The notes beneath the pieces are model-generated. The model was not told the origin of the DNA. It saw only the letters and a program-made list of their open reading frames with translations, and ran no database searches. From the IMG/VR virus record IMGVR_UViG_3300049847_000213, positions 1 to 42,070 of that record: a stretch of 42,070 nt of DNA. One strand, 5' to 3'. The translations under genes and the position numbers were made by a program. Numbering within the stretch: the stretch's first letter is position 1; the number at the start of each line of letters is the position of its first letter. Below, in pieces: positions 6,634 through 13,947 of this stretch. The stretch comes from a virus.

Positions 6634-7356
6634 ATGGGCTGCCACAGAATGTTCACTCAAAAAATTACCAACTCCGCACGGTTTTTGAAAATGTCACCCT
6701 CTGCTCAGTCGTTATATTTTCATTTAGGGATGCATGCCGATGATGATGGTGTTGTGGAGGCTTTCACAATTATGCAACTCATCAATGCTGCGGAGGACGA
6801 TTTTAAAATACTTGTGGCAAAGTCTTTTATAAAACCTTTGAATGACGATCTTGTGAGCTACATTCTTGATTGGAGAGAACACAATACAATCCGGGCGGAC
6901 CGCAAGATTGACTCTCGTTATAAAGACTTGCTCGTTCAGATTTTGCCTGACGTGGAATTGGTAAAAGCAAAACCGCGATCTGATGTTGAGGATAATAGCA
7001 CTCGTGTTGGGACCGATCAGCCGAGACTCGAGGACCCTAAAATAATAAAACATACGCCAGAGGATATGGAGTGCGTGGATCTGCTCGTTTCTCTTATTAA
7101 AAAGAATAATGAGGAGTGGGATATGAAAGGCAAGCCCGAGAAGTGGGCGGAGGATATAAATAAGTTATTCCGCATCGATGGGCGCTCTTATAAGCAAATC
7201 CAGTTTATGATCAGGTGGACCCAACAGGATCAATTTTGGTCGCAGAACATTTTATCAGCGAGCAAACTTCGGGAAAAGTTTAATGACTTAATCCCGAAAA
7301 TTAAAGCTCAAGCAAATAAACAAAAGGCTCACGAAAACAACACGGTCTTTTCATAA
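6634..7356 (+). CDS. Replisome-organiser-like replication protein (winged helix plus DnaD-like tail)
   Basis: The 240-residue protein has the N-terminal pattern of phage replication initiators: an ARFLKMSPSAQSLYFHLGMH segment (16-35), then ADDDGVV, a helix-loop-helix that resembles the DnaD/replisome-organiser winged helix, and ILDWREHNTIRADR. The C-terminal part ends in FWSQNILSASKLREKFNDL, typical of phage DnaD-like domains that contact DnaC-type loaders. It would bind the phage origin and recruit the host helicase. The start could be 6634 or the ATG at 6649. Its own promoter region holds a perfect DnaA box. Confidence 0.75.
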   Translation: MGCHRMFTQKITNSARFLKMSPSAQSLYFHLGMHADDDGVVEAFTIMQLINAAEDDFKILVAKSFIKPLNDDLVSYILDWREHNTIRADRKIDSRYKDLLVQILPDVELVKAKPRSDVEDNSTRVGTDQPRLEDPKIIKHTPEDMECVDLLVSLIKKNNEEWDMKGKPEKWAEDINKLFRIDGRSYKQIQFMIRWTQQDQFWSQNILSASKLREKFNDLIPKIKAQANKQKAHENNTVFS

Positions 7357-7361
7357 AAAAT

Positions 7362-7784
7362 ATGTCACTACTAAATTACACTACAAAAATAGAACCAGAG
7401 CAGACAATCGGCGAAATACAGCGGATGCTTTCAAAGCACGGGGTCATGGCGATGATGACCGAGTATGACGGGGCTTACGTGTCTGCAGTAAGTTTCAAGA
7501 TGAATATAAAGGGCAAGCCTATGTCATTTAAACTGCCTTGTAATTGGAGAGCGGTCCTCGAAATATTTAAAAACGATGCGGGGGCAAAGCGCAGGGGTTG
7601 CGTGAATGAAGAACAGGCTATCAGGACCGCGTGGCGAGTGATCAAAGTATGGATGGATTCACAGCTTGCTCTCGTTGAAATAAATATGGTCACGATCCCG
7701 CAGATATTCTTGCCTTACGCTATTATGAAAAATGGGAAAACTCTCGCAGAGCACGTTGAGGGGAGTGGTCTTTTACTTGAATAA
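7362..7784 (+). CDS. Conserved phage protein of unknown function, 140 aa
   Basis: Begins LNYTTKIEPEQTIGEIQRML and contains RTAWRVIKVWMDSQLALVE, then an IPQIFLPYAIMKNGKTLAEH stretch. This layout matches a widespread phage hypothetical protein found near replication genes, remembered by pattern and without a functional name. The N-terminal part looks alpha/beta and the C-terminal part amphipathic. It follows the replication protein by five bases and precedes another unknown gene by two. Confidence 0.7.
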   Translation: MSLLNYTTKIEPEQTIGEIQRMLSKHGVMAMMTEYDGAYVSAVSFKMNIKGKPMSFKLPCNWRAVLEIFKNDAGAKRRGCVNEEQAIRTAWRVIKVWMDSQLALVEINMVTIPQIFLPYAIMKNGKTLAEHVEGSGLLLE

Positions 7785-7786
7785 AT

Positions 7787-8149
7787 ATGTCAAAAAAATA
7801 CTTTAAAGTGATGCGCGGGTTTGGACAGGATGATTTTATTCCTATCGATGAGTCCGAATTGGCGAGCGCTTTGTTTGCTCACTACAAGGGCAAGGTCGCC
7901 TTTCTCAATCGCGGATCTATAAACGGCGCACACATCTCCGCAATAATGCCCGATTATGCCCGTGCGCTTGGCTACAACAGCAATTACAGGATGATGCCCG
8001 ATGATTGGGTCGATCTGGATCGCAAGGGTCTGAGGACCGCTTACGAGGATTGTTTATTGGAGGCTAAGCAGCTCGTTGAAATGGTCGAGAAAACGGGGAG
8101 AGTGGAATTATTAAAAGAGGGACTAAAACAAATAGGTGATGGAAACTAG
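7787..8149 (+). CDS. Unknown protein, 120 aa
   Basis: Mixed alpha/beta sequence with NGAHISAIMPDYARALGYN in the middle and a helical C-terminus. The first part (YFKVMRGFGQDDFIPIDESE) reads as strands. The protein has no cysteines and no membrane segment. It belongs to the operon running from 6634 to 8789 that ends in the RusA resolvase. No family recognised. Confidence 0.65.
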   Translation: MSKKYFKVMRGFGQDDFIPIDESELASALFAHYKGKVAFLNRGSINGAHISAIMPDYARALGYNSNYRMMPDDWVDLDRKGLRTAYEDCLLEAKQLVEMVEKTGRVELLKEGLKQIGDGN

Positions 8150-8357
8150 ATTTAATATAAATGGTCGGGAGGTTGTGAGAGAGGAGAAAGAGGATCGCGT
8201 TATCGTGAGCGATAAATGCTTTAATTGCCACCAAAAAGGAATAGTGGCGGTGCGAATGATTTTCGGTAAAAAAACGCAGAATAAAATAAATCTCTGCAAA
8301 AATACCGAGTGCTTTCGTTATGCGGAGAACGTACCTAACAATTGGGCAGAGTGTTGA
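8139..8357 (+). CDS. Small zinc-ribbon-like protein, 72 aa
   Basis: CFNC near residue 25 and CKNTEC near residue 55 form a plausible two-pair zinc ribbon (CxxC...CxxxxC) separated by a basic beta-hairpin-like stretch. I used the ATG at 8139; a GTG one codon upstream is less likely. It overlaps the previous gene by 11 bases. Such small ribbons often bind nucleic acid or a protein partner in phage replication modules. Confidence 0.6.
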   Translation: METRFNINGREVVREEKEDRVIVSDKCFNCHQKGIVAVRMIFGKKTQNKINLCKNTECFRYAENVPNNWAEC

Positions 8358-8369
8358 TATAATATAATA

Positions 8370-8789
8370 ATGAACATAAACGAAAGGATACACTTTTTAA
8401 TACCGGGCAATCAGGAGGATCTAAACGGCAATGCAATACCCTACACCCGAACGACTCAAGGGAGTAAGTGGAGTCCAAAATATCAGCGCTATGGTGCATG
8501 GAAAAACTACGTCATCAAGCACTCGAAACTCAAAGAGGGATTTGATAAGAAAGGCAAGCTTTTAAAGCCGATCGCAATCCCTGAAGGACACAAGGCGGTA
8601 ATGAATATAAAAGCTTTTTATACGGACCACACGCACCCTGACACTGACAATGTGTTTAAGGGAATCGCGGACGCTTTATTTCAAAACGATAAGAAATTGG
8701 CGGGAAGTTTTGACTTTTGGGTCAAGCCGAAAACGGGCGGAATCATCGAGGTTGAGATTTTTTTAATCAAAATTGAAATGCCAAGCTAG
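8370..8789 (+). CDS. rusA: RusA-type Holliday junction resolvase
   Basis: The key segment HTHPDTDNVFKGIADALF (residues 87-104) reproduces the RusA active-site spacing: D91, D93-N94 and K97 correspond to D70, D72-N73 and K76 of the E. coli enzyme. A further acidic residue lies at 107. The 139-residue length fits the family. RusA enzymes cut four-way junctions and resolve branched DNA before packaging. It closes the replication operon, and its last bases form part of the 22-bp inverted repeat. Confidence 0.88.
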   Translation: MNINERIHFLIPGNQEDLNGNAIPYTRTTQGSKWSPKYQRYGAWKNYVIKHSKLKEGFDKKGKLLKPIAIPEGHKAVMNIKAFYTDHTHPDTDNVFKGIADALFQNDKKLAGSFDFWVKPKTGGIIEVEIFLIKIEMPS

Positions 8790-8800
8790 GTTGTCCACAG
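8779..8800 (-). repeat. 22-bp inverted repeat, right copy (partner 1546-1567)
   Basis: Exact reverse complement of 1546-1567. Its first half overlaps the end of the RusA gene and its second half is the DnaA-box-like TTGTCCACA of promoter module C. Because part of it is coding, conservation over 22 bases is unlikely to be chance. Confidence 0.85.
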
Positions 8801-8836
8801 TCATCATTTGCTATCGCATAAATCGGGAGGTAAAAT
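8791..8836 (+). promoter_or_regulatory. Promoter module C, driving the structured RNA
   Basis: TTGTCCACA (8791-8799), GTCATC (8800-8805), TTGCTA (8808-8813), a 17-base spacer and TAAAAT (8831-8836). The predicted transcription start is about 8843, which is where the 19-bp closing helix of the RNA begins. TGCTATC overlaps the -35. The order DnaA-like box, GTCATC, TTGCTATC is shared with module D at 14831. Confidence 0.72.
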
Positions 8837-8842
8837 GTAATT

Positions 8843-9032
8843 AGTGAAGATAAATTGATGGGGAGCGTGAGAGATGTGACAAGTCTCGGAAACCTTCGCC
8901 CATAGAAAATAGATACCTGCGCTAGGGTTATGGGAGGCAGAAAAGTCTATAGCGGTAGGATCATACAGGTTGGGGCTGTCAACCTGATCATTGTATGATT
9001 CTCCCCATCAGTTTATCTTTTGTTTGTTTTTT
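8843..9032 (+). ncRNA. Highly structured noncoding RNA of about 175 nt, class unknown
   Basis: The core is closed by a continuous 19-bp helix, 8847-8865 with 9001-9019, containing one G-U pair (8855/9011). Inside are hairpin 1 (8869-8872/8884-8887) and hairpin 2 (8899-8904/8929-8934, extended by 8893-8895/8935-8937). Hairpin 3 is ATCATACA 8960-8967 with TGTATGAT 8992-8999, enclosing GGTTG/CAACC. CGCTA in the loop of hairpin 2 (8920-8924) can pair with TAGCG at 8950-8954, supported by CCT/AGG next to it, giving a possible pseudoknot. A T-rich tail (TTTTGTTTGTTTTTT) follows and a promoter lies just upstream. No reading frame fits. It does not match the tmRNA, RNase P, SRP or riboswitch signatures I know. 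Confidence 0.75.
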
Positions 9033-9107
9033 CTAGCACTCACTTTCGCATATAAAAAAGTAATTTGTTTTAGTGGATTTTACAAATTATAATCACCGAG
9101 TGCTAGA
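9032..9107 (+). promoter_or_regulatory. Promoter flanked by a 10-bp dyad, for the operon at 9149
   Basis: TTGTTT (9065-9070), a 17-base spacer and TATAAT (9088-9093) form a good promoter with a start near 9100. A perfect 10-bp inverted repeat, TCTAGCACTC (9032-9041) and GAGTGCTAGA (9098-9107), flanks it; the right arm covers the start point. TAATTTG/CAAATTA (9061-9067/9083-9089) forms an inner dyad. The design suggests a two-site operator, with DNA looping between arms 66 bp apart, or an RNA fold if read through. Confidence 0.6.
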
Positions 9108-9108
9108 G

Positions 9109-9125
9109 AAAGCCCGCAAGGCTTT
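9109..9125 (+). terminator. Short hairpin in the leader of the operon at 9149
   Basis: AAAGCC (9109-9114) pairs with GGCTTT (9120-9125) around a five-base loop. Only a weak T/A-rich run follows, so it may be an attenuator-like or mRNA-stabilising hairpin just after the predicted start at about 9100 instead of a full terminator. Confidence 0.4.
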
Positions 9126-9148
9126 ATTAATAGTTAATTATAAAAAGT

Positions 9149-9337
9149 ATGGGAGAACCAAAAATAAAAAAGTCGCTTTTCAAAGCGATCTTTAAGGTAA
9201 AGAATGAGGACGGTGGGGAAAGTCTAACGGAGGTTAATATCATCGCGTTGGATATGTCGGAGGCACTAAAGAAAAGTGCAGAAGTGGGTACGGCTGTGGT
9301 CAAGCTCGAGAGCGTGTGCGTAATTGACATAGAATAA
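9149..9337 (+). CDS. Small unknown protein, 62 aa
   Basis: The start follows the leader motif TAAAAAGT that also precedes several other genes here. The sequence reads as a beta-hairpin (FKAIFKVKNEDG), a strand, a helix (ALDMSEALKKSAEVG) and a final strand, a compact alpha/beta fold. It is the first gene of the operon running towards the methyltransferases. Function is unknown. Confidence 0.55.
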   Translation: MGEPKIKKSLFKAIFKVKNEDGGESLTEVNIIALDMSEALKKSAEVGTAVVKLESVCVIDIE

Positions 9338-9338
9338 T

Positions 9339-9563
9339 ATGTTAATTTTAGGAATCTTATCATTTTTCTTTATGATCATTTTTGCAGTCGGATTATTGTT
9401 CGGATTCATTGTGAGAAAAATTGCAAAGAAAAACGGGAGAGCACCGCGCATGGCTTTTTGGCTCGGTTTCTTTTTTACTTTCTTTGCTCTCATCGGGTAT
9501 CTTATTGCAGGTGAGACTGAAGAGAAAAAGGTCGCTCGAATTAAAAACGCAATGCAATCATAA
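9339..9563 (+). CDS. Small two-helix membrane protein, 74 aa
   Basis: Two hydrophobic segments at about residues 2-24 and 38-58 are separated by a basic loop (VRKIAKKNGRAPRM), and the protein ends in a charged tail. The loop charge places it on the cytoplasmic side, so both termini would be outside unless the N-terminus re-enters. The layout (NGR-proline followed by FWLGFFFTFFALIGY) resembles small cellular membrane proteins of unknown role. It may have been taken from a host and could affect superinfection. Confidence 0.6.
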   Translation: MLILGILSFFFMIIFAVGLLFGFIVRKIAKKNGRAPRMAFWLGFFFTFFALIGYLIAGETEEKKVARIKNAMQS

Positions 9564-9565
9564 AT

Positions 9566-10015
9566 ATGTCATCACAAAAATCAATAGTTAGAAAGGCAGT
9601 AAAAGCAAAAGCTAGACGAAAGGACTACGTGAAAAAACGAAATATGAATAATAATGTACCTACCACTGCGGAGGTCGTTAAGAAAGATATTTTTAAATCG
9701 GTTACAACCGTATTGCGAGACCCGAAGTCAAAAAAGACTCAGCACGTTGTGAGGAGACAGGTTGTCGGGACGAAAGATGTTATCAAAAAGGAGCCTAAGT
9801 ATTATAAAAAAGACGACACGAACAGACTCATTTCAATGGTAGCGTACCCGAATAGCCGAAAGTATAAAGTCGCAGTGGACCCTAGAGTAAGACTCGAAAC
9901 GCTTATAAAAAGGCGAATCGAAAAGACTGGTTTGGATCGTAAGTCTGCAGTGGCTCAGGTCATCAGACTCAATCCAAAGCTCGCAAAGAAAGTATCAAAA
10001 TTAATCGCTAAATAA
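9566..10015 (+). CDS. Strongly basic protein, 149 aa
   Basis: Lysine and arginine are abundant throughout, with an N-terminal run of basic repeats (VRKAVKAKARRKDYVKKRN) and a C-terminal helical part. No cysteines and no membrane segment are present. Such composition fits binding to DNA, RNA or a negatively charged surface, for example a nucleoid-associated or packaged internal protein. No family is recognised. It starts two bases after the previous stop. Confidence 0.6.
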   Translation: MSSQKSIVRKAVKAKARRKDYVKKRNMNNNVPTTAEVVKKDIFKSVTTVLRDPKSKKTQHVVRRQVVGTKDVIKKEPKYYKKDDTNRLISMVAYPNSRKYKVAVDPRVRLETLIKRRIEKTGLDRKSAVAQVIRLNPKLAKKVSKLIAK

Positions 10016-10025
10016 AAATAATTTT

Positions 10026-10511
10026 ATGGATAATATCGGAGACAGAAAAGAGGCGTATTTGTATTACCCGAGTGACAAGACTTTAAACTATCACGAGATT
10101 CTCGTGCAAAAGTTAAATTATTGGCGCTCACAACTCGTTGATCGTACTGCAAATTACCACGAGGCGGTTTCTCGTTTCGTTGCAGACCCTACGGGATCGG
10201 TCCCTACGGCAAGAGGTGAGGATATGTCGTTTGCTGACATCGTAGACGCTCGACTTGTTGCTCTGAAGGAGACAAAGAGCTTGGTAGTTATCGGAGAGAA
10301 AATGCTCGCAGAATTGGCGACAAGTCAGGATTGTATGTTTGATGTTTTTTTGAAAGATGAAGTATTGAAACCATCTACTCAGTGGCTCGCAATCGATAAG
10401 AAAGATTTAGAACCTGCGGACCCTGTAAAACCTGAAGTGAACGAGCCAGTCGCTGAACCTGAAGAGGAAAAAGGAACAGGTGCGATAAGTGAGGACGAGG
10501 GAAATAAATAA
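10026..10511 (+). CDS. Unknown acidic-tailed protein, 161 aa
   Basis: Residues 1-115 look helical and globular (AYLYYPSDKTLNYHEILVQK). The last 40 residues are proline- and glutamate-rich (PVKPEVNEPVAEPEEEKGTG) and probably disordered. It lies between the basic protein at 9566 and the methyltransferase. The opposite charge makes an interaction with the basic neighbour conceivable, but that is speculation. Confidence 0.55.
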   Translation: MDNIGDRKEAYLYYPSDKTLNYHEILVQKLNYWRSQLVDRTANYHEAVSRFVADPTGSVPTARGEDMSFADIVDARLVALKETKSLVVIGEKMLAELATSQDCMFDVFLKDEVLKPSTQWLAIDKKDLEPADPVKPEVNEPVAEPEEEKGTGAISEDEGNK

Positions 10512-10522
10512 TAAAAAACTAT

Positions 10523-11840
10523 ATGCCTGATCAAACAAAAAAAACGATGATGCCAATTGAAAAGCTGACGCTCTGGAAAAGAAACCCGAGAGTGTTGGAG
10601 GAGGATGGTAAAACACGACTCAAAAAACAACTTTTGAAGCTCGGACAATACAAGCCTTTGCTCGTTGTTTTAGAGGATGATCAGGCTATTGTTTTGGGTG
10701 GAAATATGCGACTCACTTGCATGCGCGAGCTTGCTCACGCGGGCAATAAAGATTTTAGTCAGGTGTGGGTTTCTATCATCAATGCACCCGATGAAAAATC
10801 AAAGCTTGAGTACGCGCTTTCGGACAATGACTCGGTTGGAAAATATGACGAGAAGGCTCTCGTTTCAATGGTTGCGGAGATTCCTGATTTTGACATGGAG
10901 GGCTATCACATCGATAGCGGCTACTCTATGGATCTTGAGGAACTTGCTGATAAATATCGGGAGACCGATGAGGACGATTTCGATGCTGATGCTGAGGCGG
11001 GTAAGATTGTAGACCCTATCTCAAAGCAAGGCACTATATGGCAATTGGGCGATCATCGTTTGATGTGTGGCTCTGCGACTTCACTCGAGGACGTTTCAAA
11101 ATTGCTAGGGGGGGGGGGCGAACAAGGTGGATATGGTTTTCACCGATCCGCCTTACAATGTGGACTATTCAGGTAAGGGTAAAAATACATCTAACAAAAT
11201 CCTTAATGACAATATGTCTGAGGATATTTTCAGGACTTTTCTTACGGATACTTTTGCATCTTATCGGACTGCGATGAAAGATGACGGTGCGATCTACGTG
11301 TGCTATGCATCGAGGACTCACCGGGAATTCGAGGACGCTTTGAATGCAAACGGATTCAAAGTAAAAGCTCAGATTATTTGGGTTAAAACTCAGGCATCAT
11401 TCGGATGGGCGGACTACCGTTGGAAACACGAGCCGATTCTTTATTGCTCGGTTGAAGGTAAAAAAGTGCCTTTCTATGGCGACCGAAAGCAGGTCACTGA
11501 ATGGGCGACAAAGCCTACAGACGCGGAGCTTTTGAGGGTTGCACGTCAGGCTCTCGAAGAGGAAAAAAGGGAGGGTACGACAGTGTGGAAATTATCACGT
11601 GAGCAGGGTTACTTACATCCAACTCAAAAGCCTTTAGAATTAATTGAGATTGCATTAAAAAACTCTACTCAGAAAGGTGACAAGGTCCTCGATCTATTCG
11701 GGGGATCGGGATCTACTTTGATGGCGTGTCAGCAAATGGAGCGCATAAACTTCACGATGGAATTGGACCCGAAATATGTTGATGTTGTGAAAGCTCGATG
11801 GGAAAAGTTTACAGGATTGGAGGCTATAAAACTCGCATAA
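10523..11840 (+). CDS. ParB-like domain plus adenine DNA methyltransferase, frame broken at an 11-G tract
   Basis: The first frame (from 10523) has a ParB/Srx-like domain: PIEKLTLWKRNPR, then IVLGGNMRLTCMREL. The second frame, ending at 11840, has the beta-class methyltransferase motifs TDPPYNVDY (motif IV), HPTQKPLELIEIAL and DLFGGSGSTLMACQQ (motif I). The frames part at a run of 11 Gs (11108-11118). With 10 Gs the frame reads LLGGGANKVDMVFTDPP and gives one 438-residue enzyme. As printed, translation stops at 11176 and the methylase is off. This fits either slipped-strand phase variation or an assembly error in the tract. The enzyme would methylate adenine (or N4-cytosine) in phage DNA, probably against host restriction. 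Confidence 0.85.
11108..11118. repeat. 11-G homopolymer inside the methyltransferase gene
   Basis: Eleven consecutive Gs interrupt an otherwise continuous coding frame exactly between the ParB-like domain and the catalytic DPPY motif. One base fewer restores the frame. Runs this long are prone both to replication slippage and to sequencing error. Confidence 0.9.
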
Positions 11841-12007
11841 TGGAGAAAAAAATAGACTTCACGAATACGGAAATATTAACCCATGCTCTCAATCTCTATG
11901 TTAGAGAAATGAAAAAGCAGCGCAAATATTTTCTCATCGATCGGGCTAAGGCTTTGATTAATCGTATAAAATCAAAAGAGAATGCAGAACAAACCGAATC
12001 CAAATAA
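11840..12007 (+). CDS. Small basic helical protein, 55 aa
   Basis: The ATG at 11840 overlaps the methyltransferase stop (TAATG), which decides the start over an upstream in-frame candidate at 11798. The product is helical and basic (LYVREMKKQRKYFLIDRAKA). Coupling to the methyltransferase suggests a shared role, but no function is recognised. Confidence 0.55.
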   Translation: MEKKIDFTNTEILTHALNLYVREMKKQRKYFLIDRAKALINRIKSKENAEQTESK

Positions 12008-12008
12008 A

Positions 12009-12176
12009 ATGATAAAAGTCGGATCAGTGGTCCGCTTTCATCACGTGGACACAAAATATAAAGTCACTAAAAAGGTGATCGGGTTTGCGGGCGATCACAT
12101 GGTGGAGCTTGAGAATATGCACGGTCAGTTTAATGTTGAGCTGTTTCAATTAGTAAATAATAAATATGTAAAATGA
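12009..12176 (+). CDS. Small SH3-like barrel protein candidate, 55 aa
   Basis: The ATG at 12009 lies one base after the previous stop and is preferred over 11982. The sequence is strand-rich: KVGSVVRFHHVDTKYKVTKK, a turn, then VELENMHGQFNVELFQLV. Alternating hydrophobics and turns suggest a small beta barrel of the kind seen in short phage proteins with KOW/SH3-like folds. Fold assignment is tentative. Confidence 0.5.
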   Translation: MIKVGSVVRFHHVDTKYKVTKKVIGFAGDHMVELENMHGQFNVELFQLVNNKYVK

Positions 12177-12547
12177 AAACATTTGGTCAAATAATTGTAG
12201 CGATTTTAGTGGTAGTATTTGTATTTTTTATGTTTTGGCTCTGTCTTATTGTGCCTTTCACTGGGTTCAATTACGAGACAGGAAGGGGTGAGCATACGGG
12301 ATATATTACTGCAGTGGAAAAGCACGGAATCTTTTTCAAGACAGGCACAGCGTATCTAAAGACCGACACTCAGTCATCTCAGGAGGACACTTATTGTGTT
12401 ATCGATCCTGAAATCTACACACAACTTCAGGACAGTAGCTCTAAAAAGCAGCATATAAATGCTTACTTTTATTCTGTGGTTTCTGCGGGAATAACGAAGT
12501 GTGATGGTGAGGGGCAAATAATTTATAAAGTGGTTTTAATTGATTAA
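12173..12547 (+). CDS. Membrane-anchored protein with an extracytoplasmic domain, 124 aa
   Basis: A hydrophobic helix (residues 5-28, including VAILVVVFVFFMFWLCLIVP) is followed by a roughly 95-residue strand-rich domain (GYITAVEKHGIFFKTGTAYL, SQEDTYCVID). The domain holds two cysteines (YCVID and TKCDG) that could form a disulfide outside the cell. This pattern recalls small membrane-tethered proteins of Patescibacteria and their phages. A signal anchor is more likely than a cleaved signal peptide. It overlaps the previous gene by four bases. Confidence 0.6.
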   Translation: MKTFGQIIVAILVVVFVFFMFWLCLIVPFTGFNYETGRGEHTGYITAVEKHGIFFKTGTAYLKTDTQSSQEDTYCVIDPEIYTQLQDSSSKKQHINAYFYSVVSAGITKCDGEGQIIYKVVLID

Positions 12548-12553
12548 ATATAT

Positions 12554-12736
12554 ATGAGACCAAGAGAAATAATCGAGGAAGAATTGAAGGCACAGAGTCC
12601 TGCCGTGAGGGATAAAATAGAGATCACTGAAGAGAACGCACTCAGATGTATGGTCGCTCAGAACAATACTCAGATAATTGTTGCAGAGCTTTTGTTGGAT
12701 ATAAGGGATTTGCTTAAGGAGGCAATCAATAAATAA
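12554..12736 (+). CDS. Small helical acidic protein, 60 aa
   Basis: Largely helical (PREIIEEELKAQSPAVRDKI, then IIVAELLLDIRDLLKEAINK), with one cysteine. It sits between the membrane protein and the C5 methyltransferase, three bases ahead of the latter. No family recognised. Confidence 0.5.
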   Translation: MRPREIIEEELKAQSPAVRDKIEITEENALRCMVAQNNTQIIVAELLLDIRDLLKEAINK

Positions 12737-12739
12737 TTT

Positions 12740-13774
12740 ATGGATGTCATTTCTCTTTTCGATGGTTGTTCATGCGCTCGGCTCGCTTTGAGTCGTGGCG
12801 GTTGGGCTGTAAAAAATTACTACGCATCAGAGATTGACCCGTATGCTATTCAAATATCTAAAAAGAATTACCCCGATATAAAACGGATCGGGGATGTGAG
12901 AAATGTTGAGGTAAAAAATAAGTTTCTATTTTTGCCTAGCAATTATGGATTTATAGGGGACATCGATCTGCTCATTAGTGGCTCGCCTTGTCAGGATCTC
13001 TCTATTGCAAAAAAAGGACGCAAGGGGTTAGAGGGCGAGCGCTCTGGTTTGTTTTGGGAGTATGTTCGAATATTGAAAGAGGTCAAACCGAGATATTTTG
13101 TTTTAGAAAATGTCGCATCAATGCCTGCAGAGGCAAAAGCGATTATAACAAAAACGCTCGGGGTTGAGCCTATTATGATCAATGCATCGCTTGTGTCGGC
13201 ACAGAATCGAAAGCGTTTGTTTTGGACGAATATTCCGGGCGTGACTCTCCCTGAAGATAAAGGCATCGTGCTTAAGGATATTTTACTCGATGGAAACACT
13301 GACGATCTTAAATCACTTTGTGTCACTGCCACCTACTACAAGAAAACAAAGGACGACTATGTCCGAAAAAGTATCGGGCAAATGGTCAGGATTGGCGATA
13401 TAGGCACGAATGCGCAGGCTCACAGGGTTTACTCGCCTGAGGGTAAAAGCGTGGCACTGAGCGCTCTGGGTGGCGGGCAAGGCGCAAAGACAGGACTGTA
13501 TCTAGTGCAGAAAGGGCGCGGAAAGAATAAAGGCGGGGATCATCACGAAAAAAGCCCGACTCTGACCTGCAATTCGTTTGAGCAAAACAATCACATTACT
13601 GACGGGGCAATGCTTAGAAAACTCCACCCGATCGAGTGTGAAAGACTGCAGGGAATGCCTGACAATTACACGGAGGGAGTATCAAATACGCAGAGGTATA
13701 AAATCTGCGGTAATGCGTTCAATGTCGATGTGGTGACGCATATATTATCGTTTATGAAGTTTTATCCAAAATGA
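12740..13774 (+). CDS. C5-cytosine DNA methyltransferase
   Basis: The motifs appear in family order: I (SLFDGCSCARLAL, 5-17), IV with the catalytic cysteine C84 (GSPCQDLS), VI (ENV, 123-125), VIII (QNRKRLFW, 155-162) and X (GNAFNVDVVTHIL near the C-terminus). The 344-residue length suits a single-specificity enzyme. The PCQDLS form and short target-recognition region resemble phage and DNMT3-like enzymes more than Dcm. It would methylate cytosine in phage DNA; no cognate endonuclease is visible, so protection against host restriction is the likely role. Confidence 0.92.
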   Translation: MDVISLFDGCSCARLALSRGGWAVKNYYASEIDPYAIQISKKNYPDIKRIGDVRNVEVKNKFLFLPSNYGFIGDIDLLISGSPCQDLSIAKKGRKGLEGERSGLFWEYVRILKEVKPRYFVLENVASMPAEAKAIITKTLGVEPIMINASLVSAQNRKRLFWTNIPGVTLPEDKGIVLKDILLDGNTDDLKSLCVTATYYKKTKDDYVRKSIGQMVRIGDIGTNAQAHRVYSPEGKSVALSALGGGQGAKTGLYLVQKGRGKNKGGDHHEKSPTLTCNSFEQNNHITDGAMLRKLHPIECERLQGMPDNYTEGVSNTQRYKICGNAFNVDVVTHILSFMKFYPK

Positions 13775-13947
13775 CAAAATCATACATAAAAAGACTGATT
13801 GAGCTTGGGGAACAACTGCAGGACCAACTCAATGCGGAGCAGGATGAGAACTTTGATTCAGTACCATTTGCCCTCGCTAATCAGGTAAATTATATCTGCG
13901 GTTTTATAAGCTCACTCAAAGAGAATGACAAAGAAAAAAAGAAATGA
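13771..13947 (+). CDS. Small unknown protein, 58 aa
   Basis: ATGA overlap with the methyltransferase stop indicates coupling. A helical acidic N-terminal part (RLIELGEQLQDQLNAEQDE) is followed by FALANQVNYICGFISSLK and a lysine-rich end. It overlaps the next gene by 23 bases. The family is unknown. Confidence 0.55.
   Translation: MTKSYIKRLIELGEQLQDQLNAEQDENFDSVPFALANQVNYICGFISSLKENDKEKKK

Noticed and set aside
1546-8800. The 22-bp inverted repeats as ends of a transposon or as att sites.
   Set aside because: No transposase or integrase lies between or near them, no target duplications are visible, and both copies overlap promoter elements that explain part of the sequence.
10523-11176. Reading the poly-G split as a programmed -1 ribosomal frameshift.
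   Set aside because: Joining the two frames with 11 Gs needs +1 (or loss of one G), not -1; slippage of the tract or a sequencing error explains it better.
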